A DNA stretch of 64,000 nt from Antrihabitans stalagmiti (GTDB lineage: Bacteria > Actinomycetota > Actinomycetes > Mycobacteriales > Mycobacteriaceae): assembly GCF_016482825.1 (NCBI RefSeq), contig NZ_JAEMNV010000002.1, forward strand, positions 434,001 through 498,000, read 5' to 3'. Position 1 is the first letter of the stretch. Each line of letters begins with the position of its first letter. A program made the translations under genes and the position numbers. The notes below the pieces were generated by a model. The model was given only the letters and a program-made list of their open reading frames with translations, made no database searches and had not been told where the DNA came from. Below, piece after piece: positions 27,042-37,267 of the stretch.

Positions 27042-27506
27042 CTACGCGCTACGCCCGCGCAGTGTTGCGTCGTCCAACTCGGCCAAGGTCCGGCGCAGGG
27101 TTGCGAGTTCGTCGACCCCGACCTTGCCGACGAAGCGCATCAACGCGGTCGAGCGGCCGTTGGGTTCGGGTGCTTCGTGCAGTGCGTCGACCATCATGTT
27201 CGCGACCAGCTCCGATTGCGCCTGGGTCGGCGAGAATCTGTGCGCGCGACTGTCGCGGTGTTGGGTGAGCAGATCCTTGCGTGCAAGACGATTCATCACG
27301 GTCATCACCGTCGTGTAGGCGAGGCTTCGGTGCAGCGAGATCGCCTCGTGCACTTGGCGGACCGTGGTCGGGGTGTTGACCGACCACAGGTAGTCCATGA
27401 CGAGCTTTTCCAGATCGCCGAGCTGCTTCTTTCTGGTGAACCGCCGCTCCGGACGCCGCTTGGCGCCGCCGAGCACGGTTATCGGCGTGGTCTCGCGTTT
27501 CGGCAT
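27042..27506 (-). CDS. BlaI/MecI-family transcriptional regulator
   Basis: A 154-residue winged-helix regulator of the BlaI/MecI/CopY family: the N-terminal LGDLEKLVMDYLWSVNTPTTVRQVHEAISLHRSLAYTTVMTVMNRLARKDLL is the DNA-binding half (positions 30-85), then a dimerisation tail. No BlaR1-type M56 peptidase gene is next to it. An IdeR-like box lies 28 bp upstream of the ATG (27506), suggesting iron control. Start at MPKRETTP; an ATG seven codons upstream is possible. Confidence 0.8.
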   Translation of the reverse strand: MPKRETTPITVLGGAKRRPERRFTRKKQLGDLEKLVMDYLWSVNTPTTVRQVHEAISLHRSLAYTTVMTVMNRLARKDLLTQHRDSRAHRFSPTQAQSELVANMMVDALHEAPEPNGRSTALMRFVGKVGVDELATLRRTLAELDDATLRGRSA

Positions 27507-27534
27507 GGCACCGAACGTAGCCGCCACGCCTCAG

Positions 27535-27553
27535 TTAGGCAAGGCTAACCTGC
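27535..27553. promoter_or_regulatory. IdeR/DtxR-like iron box
   Basis: TTAGGCAAGGCTAACCTGC matches the consensus TTAGGTTAGGCTAACCTAA at 15 of 19 positions, including the GGCTAACCT core. It is placed just upstream of the BlaI-like gene and overlaps the final codons of the GMC oxidoreductase gene upstream. Confidence 0.6.
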
Positions 27554-29284
27554 CTGCAGTTCCGAACTCGCCGCAGTATTCCTGATTTCGACGATGGGAA
27601 GCACCAACGCAGCAGGCGCATGTGCGGGCACCACCGGATTCACCGGGGCGACAGCCGCGATGCGTCGATACCCTTCACCCTGTCCGGGCCGCAGGTCCTG
27701 CTCACCCTTGTTGGGCCACAACGACGCTGCCCTTTCGGCCTGCGCGCTGATCGTGAGCGACGGGTTCACACCGAGGTTCGCCGACACCGACGCACCGTCG
27801 ACGACGCTCATGGTCGGGTACCCGTAGACGCGATGGTACGGATCGATGACGCCGTGCTGAGCGTCCGAACCGATTGCACAACCACCGAGAAAGTGCGCCG
27901 TCAACGGCACATTGAAGACTTCACCCCACGAGCCGCCTGCAATACCGTCGATCTTCTCGGCGATGCGCCGGGTCGCGTCGTTGCCGACCGGAATCCACGT
28001 CGGGTTGGGTTCACCATGGCCTTGCTTGCTGGTGAACTTGCGACCGAAGACGCCCTTCTTCGTGTACGTCGTGATCGAGTTGTCGAGGTTCTGCATCACG
28101 AGCGCAATGATCGTGCGCTCGCTCCAGTTCTTCACCGACAACATCCGAACCGTCAGCAACGGATGGGTGATCATGAAGATGAGCAGCTTGAGCCAACGCG
28201 GAATTCGCCCGCCGCCGTCGGTCATCAACGTCTGCAACATGCCCATCGAATTCGAGCCCTTGCCGTAGCGCACTGGTTCGATATGGGTGTCGGCCGTCGG
28301 ATGGAACGACGACGTGATGGCAACGCCCTCGGTCAGATTCAGGTTCGGGTCGACCTTCAGCTTCGCTGCGCCGAGGATCGCTTCGGAGTTGGTGCGAGTG
28401 AGAACCCCAAGCTGATCCGACAGTTCGGGCAGCACACCCTTGTCCTTCATGTCGAACAGCAGCCGCTGCGTTCCCCAGGTGCCTGCGGCAAGCACGACAC
28501 GGTCGGCCGTGTAGGTGTGCGGCTTCTTGCGAACCCAGGCACCGGTGCGCTCCGTCGACACGTCCCACGAACCGTCGGGCAACGGCTTGACCTCGGTGAC
28601 AGTTGTCATCGGAATGATTTCGGCGCCCGCTCGCTCGGCGAGAGCAAGGTAATTCTTCAGCAGAGTGTTCTTCGCACCGTGCCTGCAGCCGGTCATGCAC
28701 TCGCCGCACTCGATGCAGCCCGTGCGGTCGGGGCCGACGCCACCGAAGTACGGATCGGACACCGTCTTGCCGGGCTCCCCCATGAACACGCCGACCGGGG
28801 TGTGTACGAACGTATCCCCCACGCCCATGTCTTCGGCAACGGACTTGATGATTTCGTCGGCGGGCGTCATGTGCGGGAACTGCACCACACCGAGCATCTT
28901 GCGGGCCTGCTCGTAGTGCGGGCTCAGCTCGTCGTGCCAATCGGTGATGTGCGCCCACTGCTTGTCGGCGAAGAACGGTTGCGGTGGTTTGTAGAGGGTG
29001 TTCGCGTAGTTCAACGAACCACCACCGACCCCAGCACCGGCGAGGACAAGACAGTCGCGCAGTAGATGCACTCGCTGAATGCCGTAGCAGCCGAGCTTGG
29101 GCGCCCACAGGAACTGGCGAAGGTGCCAACTGTTCTTGGCGAAGTCCTTGTCGGCGTAGCGTTGGCCGGCCTCCAAAATGCCTACGCGGTAACCCTTTTC
29201 GACCAGACGCAACGCTGTGACGCTGCCGCCGAAACCGGACCCGACGATCAACACGTCGAAATCTTTCGTGCTCTTGCCGGCCAT
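27545..29284 (-). CDS. choD: GMC-family FAD oxidoreductase, cholesterol-oxidase (ChoD)-like
   Basis: A 579-residue flavoenzyme. The N-terminal FAD-binding motif is VLIVGSGFGGSVTALRLVEKG; the GGGSLNYANTLY flavin region and the C-terminal HFLGGCAIGSDAQHGVIDPYHRVYGYPTMSVVDGASV are typical of bacterial cholesterol oxidases and ChoD of M. tuberculosis, which also precedes guaB3/guaB2. A cysteine group CIECGECMTGCRHGAK near residue 195 recalls that family. No signal peptide, so a cytoplasmic enzyme. The ATG 7 bases after GGAGG is chosen. Activity on cholesterol itself is not proven for this subfamily. Confidence 0.8.
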   Translation of the reverse strand: MAGKSTKDFDVLIVGSGFGGSVTALRLVEKGYRVGILEAGQRYADKDFAKNSWHLRQFLWAPKLGCYGIQRVHLLRDCLVLAGAGVGGGSLNYANTLYKPPQPFFADKQWAHITDWHDELSPHYEQARKMLGVVQFPHMTPADEIIKSVAEDMGVGDTFVHTPVGVFMGEPGKTVSDPYFGGVGPDRTGCIECGECMTGCRHGAKNTLLKNYLALAERAGAEIIPMTTVTEVKPLPDGSWDVSTERTGAWVRKKPHTYTADRVVLAAGTWGTQRLLFDMKDKGVLPELSDQLGVLTRTNSEAILGAAKLKVDPNLNLTEGVAITSSFHPTADTHIEPVRYGKGSNSMGMLQTLMTDGGGRIPRWLKLLIFMITHPLLTVRMLSVKNWSERTIIALVMQNLDNSITTYTKKGVFGRKFTSKQGHGEPNPTWIPVGNDATRRIAEKIDGIAGGSWGEVFNVPLTAHFLGGCAIGSDAQHGVIDPYHRVYGYPTMSVVDGASVSANLGVNPSLTISAQAERAASLWPNKGEQDLRPGQGEGYRRIAAVAPVNPVVPAHAPAALVLPIVEIRNTAASSELQAG

Positions 29285-29438
29285 GTGCATACCTCCTCGA
29301 CGATGAGTGCTTCCAGTATGGCGCGCTTACCGGTGAGTAGGGTCACAAAGGGTGACCTAAACGGTGCCGATTCGTTCGCTGACATGCCCACTCCACACGA
29401 CTCGGCACACGGATGTCCGATGATCAGGTGTCCATCGA

Positions 29439-30401
29439 TCAGAACGGGAGTTGCGGCAAAACCAACCGGCATACCGGTTCGACGCTGTTCGCGGGGTCGA
29501 GAACATTGCGCAGCACCCGCAGCGCGTACGGATCGTAGGGGTAACCGAGGTGGGAGGAAAACGCGGCCGGACATAAGTCAGTGGTCCGGATGTTGCGCAC
29601 GTTGGCGGCCGGCGGGAGTTCGCCGCCGTCCGGGACGATCCGAGTGACGGCGTTGTTCATCGCGACGTACTGGACCTCGGGGACGGTGGGGCCGACGCTG
29701 TCGTACAGCTTTGTCACCATCGGCCCACCCGGGTCATAGCCGCGAAGGGGCGGAATCAAGCCGTAGAGGGGCGCTAGTGTCCGGCCGGTCAGGGCTTCAG
29801 CCGCACCGATCAGGCCGAAGGCGTCGAACCCGTGGGGGGTGCCCGAATAGGCGACGAAGGTGTTTACGTCCTGATGGCCGCCGAGGAACTTCACGTAGTA
29901 GAGACCGATCGTGATTGCCTGGGAGAACGCCACGACATCTACCTGCCGAGCACCAGTGACTGCGCGCACCTGCGCAACCGCGCGCTGCATGGTATCGGCG
30001 TAGGCGAACGGATCACCCGACTGCCAGATGGGCAATGGCGCGTACTGCTGCGCGGTCTGCAGGGTGTAGACACATGCTCCGTCGGCTTGAAGCTGGTCCG
30101 CCATCATGGAGAACGTGCCGTACGCCGACTGCACCCAACCCGGAAACAACAGCACCGGTCGGGGACGCGCAACGGAAGGCCGGCGATTCGGGTCGTTGGT
30201 GCCCGCCGGCATCACGCCCGGGTGAAGATTCGCGTAGAGCTCGGCAGCGTAGAAGTTGGTCTGGACCGGCCCGGTGCCTGTGCTCATCACGATGGGCGGA
30301 TGATCCGCCGGGCCACCAGAATCCGCCGCCGCTGCGCCACGCAACGCCCTGAGCGGGAGTGCACGATTCACCGTGCGACTCACCGACCGACGATCGAACA
30401 T
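29439..30401 (-). CDS. lipase-like alpha/beta hydrolase
   Basis: A 320-residue protein resembling the triacylglycerol-lipase (class 2 / lipase family) fold: PRPVLLFPGWVQSAYGTFSMMADQL gives the oxyanion loop, VDVVAFSQAITIG contains the nucleophile, TDLCPAAFSSHLGYP the region near the catalytic histidine. The elbow is A-x-S-x-A (AFSQA) instead of G-x-S-x-G. An AAGGAGG lies just upstream of the ATG at 30401. The N-terminus is basic with no clear signal peptide. Divergent from the CocE-type gene, 180 bp apart. Catalytic ability is uncertain. Confidence 0.7.
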   Translation of the reverse strand: MFDRRSVSRTVNRALPLRALRGAAAADSGGPADHPPIVMSTGTGPVQTNFYAAELYANLHPGVMPAGTNDPNRRPSVARPRPVLLFPGWVQSAYGTFSMMADQLQADGACVYTLQTAQQYAPLPIWQSGDPFAYADTMQRAVAQVRAVTGARQVDVVAFSQAITIGLYYVKFLGGHQDVNTFVAYSGTPHGFDAFGLIGAAEALTGRTLAPLYGLIPPLRGYDPGGPMVTKLYDSVGPTVPEVQYVAMNNAVTRIVPDGGELPPAANVRNIRTTDLCPAAFSSHLGYPYDPYALRVLRNVLDPANSVEPVCRLVLPQLPF

Positions 30402-30581
30402 AAGGCCTCCTTGCCTCCGAGGCGCGACGATACCTGCGACGGCGAATCGGCCCGCACTCACGACCGCAGTTCGAGAGCGATGTGGACTGCATGTGCTGCT
30501 GCCCGACGGTCACCGCAATGCGGATCGGACAACAGACCGTCGGGTATAAATGGTGTGCTCCACCTCGTGCCAGAGACGAAA

Positions 30582-32390
30582 GTGACCGATCACCGAATGA
30601 TCCGTCGAACAAGAATCGCCGTGCTCGCTGTCGCAGCCACGCTTGCGGCCGCGCCGGTGTATCCGGGGCTCGCGAGCGCAGCGCCAGGGTTCACGAAACA
30701 GACGCTGAACTTTGCCGTGTTCATCGGGCCTGACGACAACGTCGCGTGCAATATCGTCGGCGATCTCTATCTGCCCGACGGCGCCTCCGCAACCAGCAGG
30801 GTCCCCGCGGTGTTGACGACGAGCGGGTTCGCCAAGTCGAAGAACGATCTGGTCGATACCGCCGAACCGCTCGTCCGCGAAGGTTATGCCGTGCTGGCCT
30901 ATTCGCCGCTCGGATTCGGCGGGTCCGGCTGCAAGGTCACCATGGACGACCCCGATTTCGACGGCAAGGCAGCCAGCCAGCTGGTGAGCTTTCTCGGCGG
31001 TGCACCGGGAATTGCGTTCCGCGACAATGCCTATCGCGAACCCTTTCCCGCGCTCGACGTCGTCGCACGCGACAGCACCGCCGTGGACGGCATCAAACAC
31101 GCCAACGATCCGCGAGTCGGAATGATCGGCAGTTCCTACGGCGGCCAGGTGCAGTTCGCAGCGGCAGCGCTCGATCCACGGATCGACGCGATCGTCCCGA
31201 TGATCACCTGGAACGATCAGTCCTACTCACTCGCACCGAACAACGCCGGACCCTCGACCGGAGTGTCGACCACGATCCCCGGCGCGATGAAGCTGACGTG
31301 GGCCGCTGGCCTCGGCGTTCTCGGCGCGATCAATCCCGGCCCTGCGGGCTACGCCGAGGAACCGAGCCGCGCGCTCGGCTGCCCGAACCTCCCGACCGAA
31401 CTGTGCGCGATGATCTCGGCAGGAATTGCCGGCTACCCGTCTGCCACCGATATCGGCTATCTGCGCAACAACTCGGTGACGACCTACATCGACAAGATCC
31501 GCGCTCCGGTGCTTCTCGTGCAGGGCCAGAAGGACAGTCTGTTCGACTTGAACGAAGCGCGGGCCACCTACGACGCGCTGAAACGCCAGGGCACCGAGGT
31601 CAAGATGATCTGGCAGTCGTGGGGACACAGCGACACAGTCCCAGCTCCGGGGGAATACAGCGCCGTCGACCCGCGGAACAACTACGAGAATTCTCGGATT
31701 CTCGACTGGTTCGATCACCATCTGAAGGACAGCGCCGTATCGACGGGACCCGAGTTCGCCTACTTCCGCGGCTGGGTCAACTACGCCGGAAATGCTTATC
31801 CCGCATACGCTTCCGCGTCGGATCCCGACGTCGGCACACCGCAGTCGTTCCACCTCTCCGGCGCCGGTCTCACGACGCAGGCCGACGCGGCGGCACCTGG
31901 TCTGCAGACGTTCGCAACGGGTCCGGCCGGACTGCCGACCAGCAGTCGTCCTCCCGATCCACTGTCGAGAATCGCGCTGCCCGACATGTCGATACCCGGC
32001 ACGTTCGCGCGCTGGACCGGGGCACCGCAGACCGAGCCGATGGACGTCGTCGGCGCACCGAAACTGGACATCGTGGTATCGACCGACAGACCTCCTAACG
32101 GATCGTTGGACGACTCTCTCGTCGTCTTCGCGAAGCTCTACGACATCGCGCCGAACGGTGTCGCCGACCTGATCGGCGATCTCGTCGCGCCTGCACGCAT
32201 CGTCGATCCGAGCAAACCCATCGCCATCACGATGCCTGCGATAGTGCACCGCTTCGACACGGGCCATCGGCTTGCACTCGACATCGCAGGCGGCGACCTC
32301 AACTACCGCGGCGGGTTGGTCTCCTACCGGGTGTCCATTGCATCGGGTCCCGACCAGGTGCTGACGTTGCCGGTGGTGGCAGCAAGCTAG
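30582..32390 (+). CDS. secreted CocE/NonD-family hydrolase (X-Pro dipeptidyl-peptidase-like)
   Basis: A 602-residue secreted serine hydrolase of the CocE/X-prolyl dipeptidyl-peptidase S15 fold. A signal peptide is visible (MIRRTRIAVLAVAATLAAA ... ASA). Catalytic elements: GMIGSSYGGQVQ (serine), GQKDSLFDL (aspartate), WGHSDT (histidine). A C-terminal beta-jelly-roll domain starts near residue 420. GTG at 30582 gives five extra residues before the ATG at 30597; both are possible. Family members are esterases or peptidases; no specific substrate is evident. Confidence 0.8.
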   Translation: MTDHRMIRRTRIAVLAVAATLAAAPVYPGLASAAPGFTKQTLNFAVFIGPDDNVACNIVGDLYLPDGASATSRVPAVLTTSGFAKSKNDLVDTAEPLVREGYAVLAYSPLGFGGSGCKVTMDDPDFDGKAASQLVSFLGGAPGIAFRDNAYREPFPALDVVARDSTAVDGIKHANDPRVGMIGSSYGGQVQFAAAALDPRIDAIVPMITWNDQSYSLAPNNAGPSTGVSTTIPGAMKLTWAAGLGVLGAINPGPAGYAEEPSRALGCPNLPTELCAMISAGIAGYPSATDIGYLRNNSVTTYIDKIRAPVLLVQGQKDSLFDLNEARATYDALKRQGTEVKMIWQSWGHSDTVPAPGEYSAVDPRNNYENSRILDWFDHHLKDSAVSTGPEFAYFRGWVNYAGNAYPAYASASDPDVGTPQSFHLSGAGLTTQADAAAPGLQTFATGPAGLPTSSRPPDPLSRIALPDMSIPGTFARWTGAPQTEPMDVVGAPKLDIVVSTDRPPNGSLDDSLVVFAKLYDIAPNGVADLIGDLVAPARIVDPSKPIAITMPAIVHRFDTGHRLALDIAGGDLNYRGGLVSYRVSIASGPDQVLTLPVVAAS

Positions 32391-32500
32391 CCCGGTGACC
32401 TGGCGCACAGAAGTTGCCGCGCCGATTGTCCGGAGGTACATTCGCTGCGTTTGGCATGTCGGAGTAGACGAAAATTCGGAGGAAAGGAGGTGTGGCCACG

Positions 32501-32530
32501 ATGAGTAGCCAGCCTCCGAGTACCTGCTGA
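32501..32530 (+). CDS. nine-codon leader peptide before corA
   Basis: ATG starts a nine-residue frame (MSSQPPSTC) that ends in TGA. A full AAAGGAGG Shine-Dalgarno lies 10 bases upstream, the best in the neighbourhood and stronger than any before corA. The Pro-Pro pair followed by a C-terminal Cys could stall ribosomes. The peptide ends 124 bp upstream of the assigned corA start and is in a different context from any long ORF. A regulatory leader is inferred. Confidence 0.55.
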   Translation: MSSQPPSTC

Positions 32531-32654
32531 CGGCGCACCGGTTTCATCAGGCAGGTCGCGTCGTCCTCTCTCACACGTTCGATTCGTGTCTTTACGTGTG
32601 CCTATCCAGTCCTTCGACGAGTTTCGTGCGACCTTCATGAAAGCGGTGTTCGCA

Positions 32655-33788
32655 ATGCGACCAATTCGCCAAATCCTTCCCAAATCAGTTGCCACCGAAG
32701 TAGATTCGCCAATTCTTCCGGATGTGAAAACAGTCGGTCTTGCGCCATGCGAGACCACGGACGACAGCGTTGTCAACTGCGCGGTTTACCGCGACGGCGT
32801 GAAGATGTCGTCCCAACCCACCCTCGCTGCGACGCTGGCGGCGATGCCAACCGAGCCGCAGCCAGGAACCATGGCTTGGATCGGGCTGCACCGGCCCTCC
32901 GAGGCGCACCTACGCGCCGCGGCCGAACAGTTCGGGCTGCACGAACTCGCGGTCGAAGATGCGATCCAAGCCCACCAGCGCCCGAAGCTCGAACGCTACG
33001 GGCACACCCTCTTCGTGGTGCTACGCGCGGCGCGCTACGTCGACGACACGGAAGAAGTCGAGTTCGGAGAACTGCATCTTTTCGTCGGTCCGGGGTTCGT
33101 CGTGACCGTCCGCCACGGGCCGAGCCCGGACCTATCGGCTGTTCGTCGCCGAATGGAAAGCGACCCTGCATTGCTGAGCCGGGGACCGGAGGCAGTGCTG
33201 TACGCCATTCTCGACACCGTCGTCGACGGCTACGCACCCGTGGTTGCCGGCCTGGAGAACGACATCGACGAAATCGAAACCGAAGTGTTTCGGGGTGACC
33301 CGGACGTCTCACGTCGAATCTATGAACTGTCCCGCGAGGTGATCGAGTTCCAGCGTGCAGCTCGTCCATTGCCGAAGATGCTCGACGCGCTGTCGGCAGG
33401 GTTCGCCAAGTACGGCACCGACCTGGAGTCGCAGCGATACCTACGTGATATCGGCGACCACGTTGCCGGCGTCGTCGAGCATGCAGACAGCTTCCGTCAA
33501 CTGCTCGACCGCATCCTCACAGTCAATGCCACCCTGGTCGCCCAGGTCCAGAACGAGGAAATCCGGCACCTCACCCGCGCCAGCTACGACCAGAACGAGG
33601 AGATCAAGAAAGTCTCGGCGTGGGCCGCGATCTTGTTTGCCCCGACCCTGATCGGCACCGTCTATGGAATGAACTTCGACGATATGCCCGAACTGAACTG
33701 GGAGTGGGGTTACCCCATGGCGCTGCTGATGATGCTGGGAACCTGCCTTGGGTTGTGGGGCATTTTCCGCCGTGTCGGCTGGCTCTAG
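32655..33788 (+). CDS. corA: CorA magnesium/cobalt transporter
   Basis: A 377-residue CorA-type channel for Mg2+ (and Co2+). The large cytoplasmic N-domain (AWIGLHRPSEAHLRAAAEQFGLHELAVEDA) is followed by the long stalk helix, two C-terminal membrane helices and the GMN selectivity motif in YGMNFDDMPELNW. The acidic periplasmic loop EWGYP follows and the chain ends RRVGWL. Start is uncertain: ATG 32655 is used; ATG 32637 and GTG 32586 are alternatives, and none has a strong Shine-Dalgarno. A leader ORF precedes it. Confidence 0.85.
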   Translation: MRPIRQILPKSVATEVDSPILPDVKTVGLAPCETTDDSVVNCAVYRDGVKMSSQPTLAATLAAMPTEPQPGTMAWIGLHRPSEAHLRAAAEQFGLHELAVEDAIQAHQRPKLERYGHTLFVVLRAARYVDDTEEVEFGELHLFVGPGFVVTVRHGPSPDLSAVRRRMESDPALLSRGPEAVLYAILDTVVDGYAPVVAGLENDIDEIETEVFRGDPDVSRRIYELSREVIEFQRAARPLPKMLDALSAGFAKYGTDLESQRYLRDIGDHVAGVVEHADSFRQLLDRILTVNATLVAQVQNEEIRHLTRASYDQNEEIKKVSAWAAILFAPTLIGTVYGMNFDDMPELNWEWGYPMALLMMLGTCLGLWGIFRRVGWL

Positions 33789-33801
33789 GCGGTACGAAGG
33801 T

Positions 33802-33825
33802 CGTTCGCGCAATTACGCGCGAACG
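33802..33825. terminator. hairpin between corA and guaB3 (convergent)
   Basis: CGTTCGCGC and GCGCGAACG form 9-bp arms around AATTAC. The element overlaps the last codons and stop of guaB3 and lies 14 bp after the corA stop. Probable bidirectional terminator; a T-run is not present. Confidence 0.5.
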
Positions 33826-34955
33826 GTCAGGCCGACCTTCTGGAACTCCTTGAGATCGGAGTAGCCGGTCTTCGCCAGCGCGCGACGCAGTCCGCCGACC
33901 AGGTTCAGCGATCCGAACGGATCGTTGGAGGGTCCGACCAGCACTGTCTCCAGGCTCGGCCGCTGGACCGAGGACGCGACGGGCAGCAACGCGCCACGCG
34001 GCATCGAGGGGTGGGCGGCGGCAGACGGCCAATACCAGCCCGCGCCAGGCGATTCCGCCGCAACAGCGAGCGGAACACCGAGCATCGCAGCATCCGCGCC
34101 ACAGGCGATCGCTTTCGCGAGCTGACCCGACGTCGCGATGTCACCGTCGGCGATCACATGGACGTATCGACCACCGGTCTCGTCCAGGTAATCGCGACGA
34201 GCGGCAGCAGCATCGGCGATAGCGGTCGCCATCGGGACCCCGATACCGAGCACCTCGCCGGTTGTGGTCGCACCTTCGAACGAGCCGTAGCCGACGATCA
34301 CACCTGCGGCACCGGTTCGCATCAGATGCAACGCCGTGCGGTGGTCGCTGACGCCGCCTGCAACAACCGGAACGTCGAGTTCGGCGATGAAGGTCTTGAG
34401 GTTGAGCGGCTCGTCGCCACCGGGTCCGACGTGCTCGGCAGAGATGATCGTGCCGTGCACGACGAGCAGATCGATACCGGCTTTGATCAGCGCGGGGGTC
34501 AGCGCACGGGCGTTCTGCGGGCTGACCCGAACCGCTGTCGTCACGCCTGCTTCACGAACCTGCGCGATGGCAGCCGCGAGCAGGTCGGGCTGCAAGGGCG
34601 CACTGTGCAGCTTCTGCAGCAGTGTGATCGACGCATCGACGTCGTCGTCGGACTCGGCGACGTGGATCAGCTCTTCCAGCTTGGCGTCGACATCCGCGTG
34701 CCGCGCCCACAGGCCTTCACCGTTGAGGATGCCGAGACCACCGAGCTTGCCGAGCGCAATGGCGCTCGCAGGCGACATCAACGCATCGGTCGGATGCGCA
34801 AGAATCGGGATTTCGAATCGGTAGGCGTCGAGCTGCCACGCCGTCGACGCCTGCTTGGACGACCGCGTCCGTCGCGACGGAACGATGTCTACGTCATCCA
34901 ATTCGTAGGTACGACGGGCTGTTCTGCCCATGCCGATCTCGACGAGGTCGCGCAC
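33813..34955 (-). CDS. guaB3: GuaB3 family IMP dehydrogenase-related protein
   Basis: A 380-residue protein equal to mycobacterial GuaB3 (about 375 residues). It begins VRDLVEIGMGRTARRTYELDDVDIVPSRRTRSSKQ and has the TIM-barrel glycine stretches AAGVIVGYGSFEG and AIACGADAAMLG, but lacks CBS domains. The IMPDH-type active-site cysteine region is not seen, and GuaB3 of actinobacteria is thought to be a GMP reductase-like or non-canonical enzyme. The GTG at 34955 follows GGAAGGGA and matches the family start; co-directional with guaB, 54 bp apart. Confidence 0.9.
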   Translation of the reverse strand: MRDLVEIGMGRTARRTYELDDVDIVPSRRTRSSKQASTAWQLDAYRFEIPILAHPTDALMSPASAIALGKLGGLGILNGEGLWARHADVDAKLEELIHVAESDDDVDASITLLQKLHSAPLQPDLLAAAIAQVREAGVTTAVRVSPQNARALTPALIKAGIDLLVVHGTIISAEHVGPGGDEPLNLKTFIAELDVPVVAGGVSDHRTALHLMRTGAAGVIVGYGSFEGATTTGEVLGIGVPMATAIADAAAARRDYLDETGGRYVHVIADGDIATSGQLAKAIACGADAAMLGVPLAVAAESPGAGWYWPSAAAHPSMPRGALLPVASSVQRPSLETVLVGPSNDPFGSLNLVGGLRRALAKTGYSDLKEFQKVGLTVRA

Positions 34956-35009
34956 ACGCGTCCCTTCCATGAGGAATATGGGGTGGAAATAGTTGAATTG
35001 AAGTTAGCG

Positions 35010-36650
<1,641 letters not shown>

Positions 36651-36770
36651 TCAAGGTCTGGGTGTAGAAGATTATTCCCCAGGTTGTTCTGCCATGGTAT
36701 CGGCTCTACGGATGCGACGCGTCCACCCGACGGCTGGCGCAGACCCGCAGGTTCTGCGTACCGTTGTGTT

Positions 36771-37178
36771 GTGCGAGACCAACTGCCTCCAGGCCTGCCG
36801 CCGGACCCGTTCGCGGGTGACCCTGCTGATCCCTCGGCTGCACTCGACGAAATCGAGCCCGGCCAACCGCTCGATCCCGCCGAGCGCCTCGCTGTCGAGG
36901 AGGACCTAGCCGACCTCGCTGTGTACGAGGCGCTGCTCGGCCACCGCGGTATCCGCGGCCTCGTCGTGTGCTGCGAGGACTGTAAACAGGATCACTATCA
37001 CGACTGGGACATGTTGCGAGCCAACCTGCTCCAGCTGCTGGTCGACGGCACTGTGCGGCCACACGAACCCGCCTACGACCCCATGCCGGAGTCCTACGTC
37101 ACCTGGGACTACTGCCGCGGCTACGCGGACGCATCCATGAACGAGGCGCTGCACGGCGATGGCGGCTTCGATACCTGA
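36771..37178 (+). CDS. DUF5319 protein (Rv3412-like)
   Basis: A 135-residue acidic, soluble protein matching the length and position of M. tuberculosis Rv3412, between guaB2 and rsdA. The N-terminus is proline-rich (LPPGLPPDPFAGDP); a HRGIRGLVVCCEDCKQDHYHDWDML core holds paired cysteines and histidines that look like a metal site; the C-terminus is YVTWDYCRGYADASMNEAL. Function unknown. GTG start fits the family length. The 222-bp gap upstream, between guaB and this gene, shows no other coding region. Confidence 0.75.
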   Translation: MRDQLPPGLPPDPFAGDPADPSAALDEIEPGQPLDPAERLAVEEDLADLAVYEALLGHRGIRGLVVCCEDCKQDHYHDWDMLRANLLQLLVDGTVRPHEPAYDPMPESYVTWDYCRGYADASMNEALHGDGGFDT

Positions 37179-37205
37179 CGCACCCAACCACATACGCACA
37201 ACGCA

Positions 37206-37234
37206 AAGGCCCGGCGAGATTCTCGCCGGGCCTT
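37206..37234. terminator. terminator between the DUF5319 gene and rsdA
   Basis: AAGGCCCGGCGAGA pairs with TCTCGCCGGGCCTT around a very short loop, 27 bp after the DUF5319 stop, followed by CGTCTTGTT. A bidirectional intrinsic terminator for these convergent genes. Confidence 0.8.
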
Positions 37235-37267
37235 CGTCTTGTTACGAGCACTGTTCCAGTACGCGAG

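Noticed and set aside
29832-30581. Upstream 250-codon extension of the CocE-type gene
   Set aside because: It is antisense to the lipase-like gene; the signal peptide begins after 30582, so the true start is there.
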